Assembly (NCBI RefSeq): GCF_048323655.1
Contig: NZ_JBLUWW010000002.1
Coordinates: 682,001 to 746,000, forward strand
Direction: 5' to 3'
Source of the DNA: Salinimicrobium soli
GTDB taxonomy: Bacteria; Bacteroidota; Bacteroidia; Flavobacteriales; Flavobacteriaceae
Length of the DNA stretch: 64,000 nucleotides
Within the stretch, counting starts at the first letter, position 1, and each line of letters opens with the position of its first letter. Positions 1 through 7,396 of the stretch are shown here, piece after piece. The notes beneath the pieces are model-generated. The model was not told the origin of the DNA, made no database searches, and was given only the letters and a program-made list of their open reading frames with translations. Both the position numbers and the translations under genes were made by a program.

Positions 1-160
1 CGGGAATGGGAGTTAGCCGACTCTCTTCCTGGTAATCATTCACCTTGTAGCAATAAAGCAACTTAAAGGTACATTCCTCTTCCGAATATAACTCAAGAGC
101 ATAGGAAATTGCGTTTAGCGAATTCTCCGAAAAATCTGTAGGAAGGAGCACGAATTTCAT
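1..160 (-). CDS. Universal stress protein, N-terminal part (runs off the left edge)
   Basis: About 53 N-terminal residues of a UspA-fold protein are visible, beginning MKFVLLPTDFSENS, the same opening as the two USPs that follow in the window. The ATG is at 158-160, one base beyond the stop codon of the neighbouring USP at 162, so this is the third gene of a tightly packed USP operon read leftwards. The family binds ATP/AMP or acts in stress survival; nothing visible here fixes a more exact role. The rest of the gene lies outside the window. Confidence 0.8.
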   Translation of the reverse strand, partial: MKFVLLPTDFSENSLNAISYALELYSEEECTFKLLYCYKVNDYQEESRLTPIP

Positions 161-161
161 A

Positions 162-1007
162 CTATCGTTTTTTTTCCGAAGGAATGACCAGGAATGGAAC
201 TTTTACATGAAAACCTATCTCGTTGATTACCGGTCGGAACAAGAGGTTTTCAAAGAAGGAATGTTTGTTATTGACCATGGCTAACATGTCAATCGGGTTT
301 TCTTCCTGAAAATCATAAATAGCCTGGGGAACACTTTTATCTGCTATGCTGTAAAAATGATGGGCAATGTTCTTTAAGGAACTTCCAAGAGCTTTTTTCT
401 TCTTTTCCTGTTCTTCTGTCAAAGTTGTTTTAAGGTAAACATGTAAAATGTGGATATTAGAAGCGTTCTTTAAAGCGATCTCCTTTAAAAAGCTCAATAA
501 TTTGGGAAGGCCGGATTCATAATCTGTAGGGAAAAGAATTTCTTTTGGAGGTTTATATTCATAATGAGATGGTACGGCCAGTAAAGGACATTTTACTTTT
601 TTGATGGCATGCACCGTATGGGTGCCAAAAAGAATCTCCTCGGCTCCGGTTGCCCCTTTAGTACCCATTACCACCAGATCGATATTTTTTTCTTTAACCT
701 GCTCTTTCAGTTCATCATTGAGCATATTAAAGGAAGAGATCTTTTTGAATTCGTGTTTGTCATTCTGAAAATTCCGCTTGATCTTCCTAAGAACTCTTTC
801 CAGACCACGCAGGGAATTATTCCTGTAAATTTCGGTTAGCGTAGGTTGGGTAGAACTGTACACCAGGTACTCATTATCATAAAGCACAGGAGTGTAGGTA
901 TTGAGTAGGTAAAAGGTGCATTCTTCGTCACTCAGAAGCTGCAGTGCGTATTTGATGGCATTATACGCATTTTCTGAAAAATCGGTTGGTAGTAGAATAT
1001 TTTTCAT
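162..1007 (-). CDS. Tandem-domain universal stress protein
   Basis: This 281-residue cytoplasmic protein is made of two UspA-like domains (about 1-147 and 155-281). The first opens MKNILLPTDFSENAYN and carries the nucleotide-binding pattern G-x2-G-x(n)-G-T/S around residues 115-131 (MGTKGATGAEEILFGTH). The second domain is more divergent. It is the middle gene of a three-gene USP run: 18 bases follow the upstream USP and 1 base precedes the next. USPs of this double-domain type usually respond to stress or oxygen limitation. Regulation is probably through the operator and promoter in front of the first gene of the run (1892-1936). Confidence 0.85.
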   Translation of the reverse strand: MKNILLPTDFSENAYNAIKYALQLLSDEECTFYLLNTYTPVLYDNEYLVYSSTQPTLTEIYRNNSLRGLERVLRKIKRNFQNDKHEFKKISSFNMLNDELKEQVKEKNIDLVVMGTKGATGAEEILFGTHTVHAIKKVKCPLLAVPSHYEYKPPKEILFPTDYESGLPKLLSFLKEIALKNASNIHILHVYLKTTLTEEQEKKKKALGSSLKNIAHHFYSIADKSVPQAIYDFQEENPIDMLAMVNNKHSFFENLLFRPVINEIGFHVKVPFLVIPSEKKR

Positions 1008-1025
1008 AGCGGTCGGTTTTTATCA

Positions 1026-1874
1026 CTAGGTGCGGTGAAAATTCTGAAGCACTAAAAATGGGATCTTTGGGTGCAGCCCTATTTTGTCCAAAGTCGATTG
1101 GTAAAGTACATTCTCCAGATAACTGTGACGGGAATTCACCAGTACCAGAAGGTCGATATTCAGATCTTCAATACTCTTAAGAATGGCTTTTGTTTTTTCC
1201 TGTTCCTCTACCTGGTGAAAATCTTTCTTTACATCATAGAACTGTTCTTCAATTGCGGAGAGATTGTCTTTTTGCCGGAAAGAGTCCAGTGGAAAGTTAG
1301 AAATGTACAACATATGCACTTCGGTGCAAAAGGCCCGGGCAAGATCCCCCACTAGTTTTAATTCCCTGCGCTGGTACGGCAGCATAAAATTTGAGGGAAA
1401 AAGTAACCTTTTTGGATCTGTATATTCGTAACCGGCAGGGATACTGAGTACCGGGCATTGTACGTATTTAATGATCTGCAGGCTATTGCTGCCAAACGTC
1501 ATTTTCCGGTCATTGGTCTTACCCCGGGTTGAGGTAATTATAATATCGGCGTTCTCCCTGTCCACCAGGTCGTTGACCTCATCTATGAGGGTGCCGAAAG
1601 AGGAGATTGTATGGAATTGGTGCTTGGGGTTGGGAAAAAGGCCGGTAATTTCTTCTTTTATTTTATTTAATTCCCTGTCTGAATTGGTCCTGGTTGTTTC
1701 CTTGAACTCATCCAGAAACTCCTGGGTTAGCAATCCCTCCGTGTTATAAACCTCATCAGCATAAGCATTCAGCAAGAAGAATTCAGCTTTTTCATACTTA
1801 AATAGCTGTGCAGCAAACTTTGTTGCGTTGAAAGCATTTTCTGAAAAGTCGGTAGGGAGTACTATTTTTCTCAT
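1026..1874 (-). CDS. Tandem-domain universal stress protein, first gene of USP operon
   Basis: This 282-residue protein has two UspA-like domains and begins MRKIVLPTDFSENAFNATK. An upstream in-frame ATG at 1922 would add 16 residues (MADIGISVKF...). That start is rejected because the other USPs all begin at the MxxIxLPTDFS block, and because the longer form would start beyond the predicted -7 element at 1892-1899. The nucleotide-binding loop is degenerate (STRGKTNDRKMTFGSN). The gene leads a co-oriented run of three USPs. A palindromic TGAT-N4-ATCA operator at 1923-1934 lies 49 bp before the start, so it is a predicted member of the CRP-like stress regulon described in the findings. Confidence 0.85.
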   Translation of the reverse strand: MRKIVLPTDFSENAFNATKFAAQLFKYEKAEFFLLNAYADEVYNTEGLLTQEFLDEFKETTRTNSDRELNKIKEEITGLFPNPKHQFHTISSFGTLIDEVNDLVDRENADIIITSTRGKTNDRKMTFGSNSLQIIKYVQCPVLSIPAGYEYTDPKRLLFPSNFMLPYQRRELKLVGDLARAFCTEVHMLYISNFPLDSFRQKDNLSAIEEQFYDVKKDFHQVEEQEKTKAILKSIEDLNIDLLVLVNSRHSYLENVLYQSTLDKIGLHPKIPFLVLQNFHRT

Positions 1875-1891
1875 TTTGTGGAGTTTATATC

Positions 1892-1936
1892 TAAATTTAA
1901 CTGAAATGCCGATATCAGCCAATGATTCGTATCATT
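1892..1936 (-). promoter_or_regulatory. Predicted CRP/FNR-type operator plus -7 element for the USP operon
   Basis: AATGAT-TCGT-ATCATT (1921-1936) is a perfect inverted repeat with core TGAT-N4-ATCA at 1923-1934. The 8-mer TAAATTTA at 1892-1899 fits the Bacteroidetes -7 consensus TAnnTTTG in seven of eight positions, and its centre is exactly 33 bp from the operator centre. This matches a class II activator site near -41. Inference from sequence only. Confidence 0.6.
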
Positions 1937-1949
1937 ATTATCAAACAAA

Positions 1950-1979
1950 GAAAAAAAGAGGGGTGAAATTTTTCACCCC
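1950..1979 (-). terminator. Intrinsic terminator after hsp20
   Basis: GGGGTGAAA and TTTCACCCC (1960-1979) form a 9-bp stem with a 2-base loop. On the minus strand it is followed by CTCTTTTTTTC. It lies just beyond the hsp20 stop codon at 1987 and before the USP operon promoter. Confidence 0.75.
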
Positions 1980-1986
1980 ATCTTCC

Positions 1987-2460
1987 TTAAGAGACTTTGA
2001 TGGATTTTGGTTTTTTCTCTCCTCCCGGTTTTTTGTGAAGTATCAGTTTTAGAACCCCATCTTTGTACTTGGCGTTCACTTCTTTCTCTTCATCAATGTT
2101 TTCAGGAAGTCTCATGGATCGTGAAAAAGAATTATAACTGAATTCTTTTTTCATGTAGCCTTCTTTTTCTTCTTCTTTTTTATCTTCTTTTTCAGCAGAA
2201 ATAGTAAGTATTCCGTCGTCCATTGTGATGTTGAAATCTTCTTTGGAAAGACCCGGAGCAGCCATTTCTATATGAATGTCATTACCTTTTTCTTTTACAT
2301 TAATGGCAGGACTAAAATCGAAAGATTCCTGGTTTCCTCCATTAAAAAGGCGGTTCATTAGACTTTGACGAGTATCAGGAAAATCAGAGAAGAAAGGATC
2401 ATTAAAAAATGAACTTACCGCCATTGGGCTACGATTTTTGTTGGACTTTACTAGTGTCAT
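1987..2460 (-). CDS. Hsp20 / alpha-crystallin small heat-shock protein
   Basis: This 157-residue protein is of the usual length for a bacterial small heat-shock chaperone. The alpha-crystallin domain spans roughly 48-145, with the typical AAPGLSKEDFNITMDDGIL strand region and a late KYKDGVLKLILHKK strand. The C-terminus ends with a short IKV tail motif. It should form ATP-independent oligomeric holdases in the cytoplasm that bind unfolding proteins. It sits between the USP operon and the REC-CRP regulator, has its own terminator, and is preceded by a perfect palindrome at 2521-2538. The pairing of Hsp20 with USPs under a shared operator recalls dormancy or hypoxia regulons. Confidence 0.93.
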   Translation of the reverse strand: MTLVKSNKNRSPMAVSSFFNDPFFSDFPDTRQSLMNRLFNGGNQESFDFSPAINVKEKGNDIHIEMAAPGLSKEDFNITMDDGILTISAEKEDKKEEEKEGYMKKEFSYNSFSRSMRLPENIDEEKEVNAKYKDGVLKLILHKKPGGEKKPKSIKVS

Positions 2461-2520
2461 GACTAAGGTATTTAAATGGTTAATAAACTACCTTAAGTTG
2501 AAGTTTTTCGCTCAAAAAAT

Positions 2521-2538
2521 CAATGACAAAAGTCATTG
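2521..2538 (-). promoter_or_regulatory. Predicted CRP/FNR-type operator upstream of hsp20
   Basis: CAATGAC-AAAA-GTCATTG is a perfect 18-bp inverted repeat with core TGAC-N4-GTCA at 2524-2535, about 65 bp before the hsp20 ATG. Unlike the other sites, no TAnnTTTR lies exactly 33 bp away. The nearest candidate is TAGTTTAT at 2483-2490, 43 bp centre to centre, one helical turn further. Confidence 0.55.
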
Positions 2539-2615
2539 TAAGAGGCTATTAGGATAAAATTAACTAACTGCTGAAGTCAGTGTGGATCAGTGGTGAAATC
2601 AAATCAAGAGAGTTT

Positions 2616-2747
2616 TTACTCCCTTTCTAAAAATAGTTCAATAGTGTTCTCTTTTTCAAGACAGTTTTTGTTAATGGTCTGGGAGATGTACCCCAATGAT
2701 AAGATTATTCCTATAAAGAAGATAAGGAAGAACCAAAACCACGTCAT
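2616..2747 (-). CDS. Small single-pass membrane protein, unknown
   Basis: This is a possible 43-residue protein: MTWFWFFLIFFIGIILSLGY is followed by a polar tail rich in Glu, Asn and Lys (SQTINKNCLEKENTIELFLERE). The first 20 residues form a strongly hydrophobic segment. An in-frame ATG five codons earlier (2762) is an alternative start. A TAACTTTA -7-like element lies at 2774-2781 (read on the minus strand), giving a leader of about 23 bases to the 2747 start. No homology was recognised. The case rests on composition and on the promoter-like element, so it may not be real. Confidence 0.35.
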   Translation of the reverse strand: MTWFWFFLIFFIGIILSLGYISQTINKNCLEKENTIELFLERE

Positions 2748-2798
2748 GAGAATTCTGTACATAGCTGTGGATTTAAAGTTAGAGAAAGTGTATCCACC

Positions 2799-2835
2799 AA
2801 AAAAAAAGGAACAGGAAATCAATATTCCCTGTTCC
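2799..2835 (-). terminator. Intrinsic terminator of a small transcription unit
   Basis: On the minus strand GGAACAGG and CCTGTTCC (arms 2827-2835 and 2808-2815 in plus coordinates) enclose a 12-base loop and are followed by nine T residues. It starts immediately after a stop codon at 2837-2839. It closes a short unit whose promoter and operator are at 3015-3058. Confidence 0.7.
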
Positions 2836-2836
2836 C

Positions 2837-2979
2837 CTAAGAAGATATAAGTTCAGTTAACTCTCTTTGATACCAGTGATAATACCTATAGTAAAATTTA
2901 TGTATCAGGTCAATTGTCTTATCATCTTCTCTATCTGATTTCTGACTCCTATGAAGTACTCAAAAACCAGATATTCCAT
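2837..2979 (-). pseudogene. Possible broken small gene (about 47 codons) or small RNA
   Basis: From ATG 2979 the frame reads MEYLVFEYFIGVRNQIEKMI and stops after 24 codons. A second frame, open from about 2960 to the TAG at 2837-2839, reads ...KTIDLIHKFYYRYYHWYQREL TELISS, a protein-like sequence that lacks its own start codon. The distance from ATG to TAG is 143 bases, so one base added would join the two frames into a 47-residue protein. An operator/promoter lies upstream and an intrinsic terminator directly follows, so the stretch is transcribed by design. It could be a decayed gene, a sequencing error in a real gene, or a regulated small RNA. No family was recognised. Confidence 0.35.
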
Positions 2980-3014
2980 TCTATCTTTTGTAGATTCTTA
3001 TTGATTTATTGAAA

Positions 3015-3058
3015 CTAAGCTAATGAAAAATAGTTGGTTGGGTAATGACATATGTCAT
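3015..3058 (-). promoter_or_regulatory. Predicted CRP/FNR-type operator and promoter of the small unit
   Basis: ATGACATATGTCAT at 3045-3058 is a perfect 14-bp palindrome (core TGAC-N4-GTCA). TAGCTTAG at 3015-3022 (minus strand) differs from TAnnTTTG at one defined position and is centred 33 bp from the operator centre. It drives leftwards, away from the REC-CRP gene. Confidence 0.5.
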
Positions 3059-3098
3059 CTAAAACAGGTTTAACCTTTAATTAAGAAAGCTTTCTTAA

Positions 3099-4145
3099 TT
3101 ATTTAATCTCGTGAAGCTTTTCCAGGTCCAGGATCTTTATATCTCTACCCACAATATCTATAAGTCCATCCTTTTTAAGAGATGACAGGCTCCTGATGAA
3201 GCTCTCGGTTGATATCCCGGCAACACTGGCGAGATCACTTCTGGAGATTCGAATATGGTCCCGCGGGCTTTCCTGGATTTTTTCGGCGAACTCGAGTATA
3301 GTGTTTGTGGTTTTCTTCAACATGGAACTGTAAGCCATATCCAAAAGATGATCTTTCAAGGTGATCAAATTGTCTGAGATCAACTGCCCGAATTCCAGCA
3401 TCAGGTTTTGGCTTGCTGCGATCTTTTTTACAAAATGTTCAGTAGTAATACGGTATAACTTGCTGTTTTGGAGAGCTTGAGCCGTTTCAGGATAAGCAGA
3501 AGGTGTTTTAAAGCTGTAAAATCCAAGGAAATCATTTTTCTTGACCAGACCGGTGATGAGTTCTTTTCCATATTCATCAAGCCTGTAGGTTTTAATAAGT
3601 CCTTCTTCTACCAGATAAACATACGAGGCATTACCGGTTTCCCTAAAGATCTCCTCCAACTTGTGAAATTCCTCAATTTCTCCTGATCTTAAAAAATATT
3701 CACGTAATCCATCCAGGTCATATATTGCTTCTTCCGGGGAAGTAGTGCTATTTTTGAAATTGTTCCTTAGGATGTCATGTTTGGCCAACCTGCTGGCAAT
3801 TGCTGTTAAAAGATCAACTTCTCTAAACGGTTTGGTAATGTAATCGTCGGCACCTAAATTCATTCCGCGACGCACATCTTCAGGATTTGCCTTTACTGAA
3901 AGAAAGATAAAAGGGATCTCCCGTGTTTTATTTCTCTTTTGAAGAGCTTTATATACTTCATACCCATTTGCTTTGGGCATCATAATATCTGAAATTATTA
4001 GATCTGGAAGTTTTTCCAGGGCCAGATCGATGCCTTCCTCCCCGTTTTGAGCCGTAAAAACCTCATATCCCGAAAGCTCAAGAAGCTCCCGTGTGTTTTG
4101 AAGTAGGGTAGTATCATCTTCTATAAGTAATATCCTCTTTTTCAT
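3099..4145 (-). CDS. REC-CRP fusion: response regulator with CRP/FNR DNA-binding domain
   Basis: This 348-residue cytoplasmic transcription factor has a receiver domain at about 1-120 with the acidic pair D10/D11, phospho-acceptor D53 (IISDIMMP), S83 and K105 (YITKPF). A cyclic-nucleotide-binding-like beta-roll follows (about 145-250), then a long dimerisation helix and a CRP-type helix-turn-helix (about 297-330). The recognition helix STESFIRSL keeps Glu314 and Arg318, equivalent to the Glu and Arg with which CRP and FNR read TGA half-sites. The protein contains no cysteine, so an FNR-type FeS sensor is excluded and input is probably phosphorylation. No sensor kinase is adjacent. It lies within a cluster of genes that carry TGAY-N4-RTCA operators and is the best candidate to bind them. 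Confidence 0.9.
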   Translation of the reverse strand: MKKRILLIEDDTTLLQNTRELLELSGYEVFTAQNGEEGIDLALEKLPDLIISDIMMPKANGYEVYKALQKRNKTREIPFIFLSVKANPEDVRRGMNLGADDYITKPFREVDLLTAIASRLAKHDILRNNFKNSTTSPEEAIYDLDGLREYFLRSGEIEEFHKLEEIFRETGNASYVYLVEEGLIKTYRLDEYGKELITGLVKKNDFLGFYSFKTPSAYPETAQALQNSKLYRITTEHFVKKIAASQNLMLEFGQLISDNLITLKDHLLDMAYSSMLKKTTNTILEFAEKIQESPRDHIRISRSDLASVAGISTESFIRSLSSLKKDGLIDIVGRDIKILDLEKLHEIK

Positions 4146-4448
4146 GGTTTACGAGGCTAAAAAAAATTAGGACCGGTATAGAGGCAAAGAGGTGCAGAGG
4201 CCGCAGGACATACCACTTTACCCGGCTATTAAAGGCCATTAAAAATAACAATTTCCCGCTAAAAACGGAAACATTATTAGCAGAATTGGCATTAATTTCC
4301 ACAACTGGTCGTAGTTGTGCAGTAAATTTTTTGCGGAATGAAAACTTTCGATAAAATATGAAGGAAAAACCGTATCTTTTATTGATGAAATATCCCGGAG
4401 AATTCATTTTTAAAATCCACTGGTTCTTCGAAAACAATAAGTGATGTT
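4146..4448. promoter_or_regulatory. Divergent spacer with a CACAACT palindrome
   Basis: This 303-base spacer separates the REC-CRP gene from the zinc-ribbon gene. The only clear structure is CACAACT-N6-AGTTGTG at 4300-4319, a perfect 7-bp inverted repeat that could be an operator for either gene. No TGAY-N4-RTCA site was seen, so autoregulation of the REC-CRP gene is not apparent. Confidence 0.35.
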
Positions 4449-4715
4449 ATGAAGCCACTCATCTGTCAAAGTTGTGGTTTTCCGTTTAGCGAGGCTGCAA
4501 GAGGCACCAATCGGGACCATTCAAAAAATAGTGAGTATTGCATCGATTGCTATAAGGAAGGTGAATTTACCGATCATCATCTTACCCTGCATGAAATGGA
4601 GCGGCGATTGCTTATGATGGCCCGGGAGCATAATGAAATTAGCCTGGAAGAGGCCCAGCAGATCATCAAAACCCTTCCTGATCTTAAGAGATGGAAAATG
4701 ACCAACATTTTGTAA
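4449..4715 (+). CDS. Putative zinc-ribbon domain protein
   Basis: This 88-residue protein has an N-terminal zinc ribbon: CQSCGFPF near residue 6 and CIDCYKEG near 35 give two CxxC pairs. A helical C-terminal half follows (HEMERRLLMMAREH...). It matches the small zf-ribbon_2-type proteins often annotated 'zinc ribbon domain-containing'. The molecular role is unknown. It stands alone, divergent from the REC-CRP gene and upstream of the azurin. Confidence 0.8.
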   Translation: MKPLICQSCGFPFSEAARGTNRDHSKNSEYCIDCYKEGEFTDHHLTLHEMERRLLMMAREHNEISLEEAQQIIKTLPDLKRWKMTNIL

Positions 4716-4854
4716 TTCCCCGTTTCTTAAATATCTTCTAATGAATTCCTAAATAAAGAGTAAAGTTTTCATTTTGAAGACCTAAAACCATCAATGAATT
4801 CATTTTTTGTTGGTTACTTCTGTATCTTTACTTTGAACTTTAAAATCAAGAACT

Positions 4855-5412
4855 ATGAAAAGTTACCTGAAGTTTTTACTGTTTCTCTGTACCGTCCTGC
4901 TTATGAGCTGCGGAGATGATAAAAAGGATAAAGATGTTGACAGGATCACAATAGGAGAGGAAGGTACGTTGAAGGAAATGGATATCAATGAAGAAAATAA
5001 TTCGGCTACAGATACTACTGCTACTTCAGAAGATCAGGATGTGGTAGAGGTCATGCTAACAGGGAATGATCAGATGAAGTTTAATCTCAGCGAGATAAAA
5101 GTGAAAGAGGGGCAAACCGTAAAGCTTACTCTTAAACATGTTGGCCAATTAGGAAAAGATGTAATGGGCCATAATTTTGTCCTATTAAAAAAAGGAACGG
5201 ACCTGGCTTCCTTCGCTCAAAAGGCAGTAGAATTCAAAAGCAATGAATACATTCCCGAGGATTCAGATAAAGTTATCACTCACACAGATATGATTGGGGG
5301 CGGTCAAGAGACCAGCATAACGTTTAAAGCACCTCCCGCAGGAACCTATGACTTCATTTGTAGTTTCCCCGGCCATTATATTCAAATGCAGGGAAAATTC
5401 ATAGTTGAATAA
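4855..5412 (+). CDS. Azurin, lipoprotein type-1 copper protein
   Basis: This 185-residue protein has an SPII signal ending at Cys19 (LLMSCGDDKK), so it is a lipid-anchored envelope protein. An acidic linker (about 20-62) precedes a cupredoxin domain. The four type-1 copper ligands are visible: His106 in VMGHNFVL, then Cys169, His174 and Met178 in FICSFPGHYIQM. Azurins carry single electrons in the periplasm, typically between respiratory or denitrification enzymes or to cytochrome c peroxidase. It is a single-gene unit ended by a strong terminator. Its position in a cluster of oxygen and stress-related genes fits a role in low-oxygen or oxidative metabolism, but that is inference. Confidence 0.93.
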   Translation: MKSYLKFLLFLCTVLLMSCGDDKKDKDVDRITIGEEGTLKEMDINEENNSATDTTATSEDQDVVEVMLTGNDQMKFNLSEIKVKEGQTVKLTLKHVGQLGKDVMGHNFVLLKKGTDLASFAQKAVEFKSNEYIPEDSDKVITHTDMIGGGQETSITFKAPPAGTYDFICSFPGHYIQMQGKFIVE

Positions 5413-5431
5413 GTATTCTGAGAGAATATAT

Positions 5432-5478
5432 AATTGCCGCAAGTAACTCTATTTGGAAGTTATTTGCGGCAATTTTTT
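5432..5478. terminator. Bidirectional terminator between azurin and USP genes
   Basis: AATTGCCGCAAgTAACT (5432-5448) pairs with AGTTAtTTGCGGCAATT (5458-5474) and is followed by T residues to 5478. The reverse strand also carries a T-rich flank. It serves the azurin gene and overlaps the stop codon of the USP gene at 5477. Confidence 0.8.
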
Positions 5479-6307
5479 AATGTGCAGGTGGGAAGCACAT
5501 CACCGGAACGCCCGTTGATGTTTGTACTCCCTTGATCTTTTCTCTAATAACCAGCCTATCTACCTCATTCCTTTCCTTGCTATCAGGAATTACCAGCACA
5601 TCGGGTTTTTCATTCTGAATGGTCTCTTTTATAGTGCCGTAAACATCTTCTGAATAGATTGATCGGCAACTAATATGAGGGTAGGAAACCCTTTTTATAA
5701 GCTGATTTTTAAAATTTTCCAGTGCTTCCCTGGCAGGTTCGGCAGCTTTATGCGTAACATGCACCACCTCAATGGCAGGTTTCAGGAAAGCTAAAACCTG
5801 TACCAGTTGTCCCAAATGATGAATATCCTCATCATTAAATACACTGGCGAACAGAACTTTTTTAATAGCACCGGGTTCATGATCTGCCGGCACGGCAAGG
5901 ATCGGGAATGTTAATGCCGATGTTACTTCTTTCGAGGTACTGCTTAAAAACACTTCTTTTAAAGTACTGGTCTTGGAAGCTCCCATTATCACCAGATACA
6001 CAGACATATCTCTAATGAAGTCGGCAATGGCTTCTGCCACATTTGCTCCCTTAATAGCAGCGTAAGACAATTCGGTTCTAACAAAATCTTCTTTGAGATG
6101 ATCTTTACAGAATTCCTCAAGTCTTTTTTGGTGTCGCTCTCTCACCGCTTTCCTTTCCGCCGGAGTTCTAAGTCCCTTCTCCTCTTCGGGCGAGTAAACG
6201 TGAAGTACAATTATATCTGAGTTAAGGGATCTTCCAAGGGAAGCGGTGTACTTAAGAGCCGCTATAGAATTGGAAGAATAATCGGTAGTATAGATTAATT
6301 TTTTCAT
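5477..6307 (-). CDS. Tandem-domain universal stress protein
   Basis: This 276-residue protein begins MKKLIYTTDYSSNSIAALKY, with two UspA folds. The first domain retains a recognisable loop region (VIMGASKTSTLKEVFLSSTS), while the second (about 145-276) is divergent. It is a monocistronic unit with a textbook promoter: the exact -7 consensus TACCTTTG at 6327-6334 and an operator TGATTAAAGTCA at 6358-6369. The protein probably acts in the cytoplasm under stress or growth arrest; the ligand is unknown. Confidence 0.85.
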   Translation of the reverse strand: MKKLIYTTDYSSNSIAALKYTASLGRSLNSDIIVLHVYSPEEEKGLRTPAERKAVRERHQKRLEEFCKDHLKEDFVRTELSYAAIKGANVAEAIADFIRDMSVYLVIMGASKTSTLKEVFLSSTSKEVTSALTFPILAVPADHEPGAIKKVLFASVFNDEDIHHLGQLVQVLAFLKPAIEVVHVTHKAAEPAREALENFKNQLIKRVSYPHISCRSIYSEDVYGTIKETIQNEKPDVLVIPDSKERNEVDRLVIREKIKGVQTSTGVPVMCFPPAH

Positions 6308-6326
6308 AATCCTGCTAAATGAGAAA

Positions 6327-6370
6327 CAAAGGTAGTTTTAGTCCAGGTTAGGAAGAATGATTAAAGTCAT
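6327..6370 (-). promoter_or_regulatory. Predicted operator and promoter of the USP at 5477-6307
   Basis: TGATTAAAGTCA (6358-6369) has arms TGAT/GTCA. Read on the minus strand, 6327-6334 is TACCTTTG, an exact match to TAnnTTTG, centred 33 bp from the operator centre. This is the best single example of the proposed activator architecture. Confidence 0.65.
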
Positions 6371-6389
6371 ACTTTACTGACTTTCAGAA

Positions 6390-7385
6390 CTATTTATTCT
6401 CTTCTTCCAGTTTCTCCAGCGCTCTCTTTCTTTCCAATCTTCTAAAGTAACCTCTAAAGAGGAAATTGTGCTGCAAAGCTTCCATATTCTCATCCATCTT
6501 TTTACTGGCAGATTCAGCATTTTCTATGGTTGTCTCCAGACGATTTACGAAAGTGGTATCATTCAGTACAAAATCAAGTACTCCTTCTCCTGTCCTTATC
6601 TCGTTGGAGAATACCTTTAAATTTTTGGTCATGGAATCTATCTCAACAGCAGATTGCTCCAGGCTGGCAAAGATGGCGGTTAGTTTTTTGGCTGCGACAG
6701 TGTCTTTTAAAAGTACTCCTGCTACGCTGCTGTCAATATTCACATCTGAAAGAAGGCGATTTATGCGGTTAATGGTAGACGAGGCACTACGTGTAGTGCG
6801 TTTTAGATTCGCAATACTTTGTTTGATGTCTTTAGCCATTTCTTCATCTTTGATAAGCGTTCCCAACGTACCCTTTCCTTCATTAATGGCATTAGTGATC
6901 TTTAATAGATCTGCAGTAAGTAGAGCAGCATTCTCATTGGTGGTGTTGAGCGTGCTCAACATATCTGCAGTAGCGATCTTACTAATAGATTCGATGGTGT
7001 CTCCCGGTTTGATTCTCTCAGCATCCGTGTTTTCTCCGGGAATGAGGTTGACAACCATACTACCAACAAGCCCGTCTGAATTGATTGTTGCTTTGGAATC
7101 CTTCTTTATAAGGCCTATGGCTTTTTCATGGATCAACATATCAACTACAATGCTGGTGTCATTTACAATTGTAATATCTCTCACCGTTCCCACGTTTACA
7201 CCTGCATATCGAACATTATTTCCTCTTTGGAGCCCGTCTACGTTCTTAAAAACAGAACTTATCCGCGTGTTATCTCCAAAAAGGTTTTGCTTGTTGCCTA
7301 TAAAATATACAGCAAGGACAAAGATCACCACACCCGTGATGATAAATATTCCCAGTCTTAGATTTTGTGCAGTTCTGTTTTTCAT
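6390..7385 (-). CDS. mlaD: MlaD/MCE-family lipid-transport substrate-binding protein
   Basis: This 331-residue protein has an N-terminal membrane anchor (about 12-32, IFIITGVVIFVLAVYFIG). A single MCE domain follows at about 38-118 (FKNVDGLQRGNNVRYAGVNVGTV is its classic start), then a long helical region with coiled-coil character to the C-terminus. MCE proteins form hexameric rings on the inner membrane and pass phospholipids between the membranes. It is the last gene of a three-gene operon with the ATPase (11 bases apart) and permease. The C-terminal helical extension is longer than in E. coli MlaD, as is usual in Bacteroidetes. Confidence 0.9.
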   Translation of the reverse strand: MKNRTAQNLRLGIFIITGVVIFVLAVYFIGNKQNLFGDNTRISSVFKNVDGLQRGNNVRYAGVNVGTVRDITIVNDTSIVVDMLIHEKAIGLIKKDSKATINSDGLVGSMVVNLIPGENTDAERIKPGDTIESISKIATADMLSTLNTTNENAALLTADLLKITNAINEGKGTLGTLIKDEEMAKDIKQSIANLKRTTRSASSTINRINRLLSDVNIDSSVAGVLLKDTVAAKKLTAIFASLEQSAVEIDSMTKNLKVFSNEIRTGEGVLDFVLNDTTFVNRLETTIENAESASKKMDENMEALQHNFLFRGYFRRLERKRALEKLEEENK

Positions 7386-7396
7386 CTCCTTGATTT

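Noticed and set aside
2590..2850. 86-codon plus-strand ORF
   Set aside because: It runs antisense through the terminator and the small membrane-protein frame; the translation is lysine-rich and not protein-like.
4114..4437. 107-codon ORF on the minus strand upstream of the REC-CRP gene
   Set aside because: It overlaps the start of the regulator gene, has an unlikely composition and covers an inter-promoter spacer; no family resemblance.
4801..4855. CRP/FNR-type operator for azurin (ATGAATTCAT palindrome near 4793)
   Set aside because: The spacing is N2 rather than N4-6 between TGA and TCA and no -7 element lies at 33 bp, so it was not counted in the regulon.
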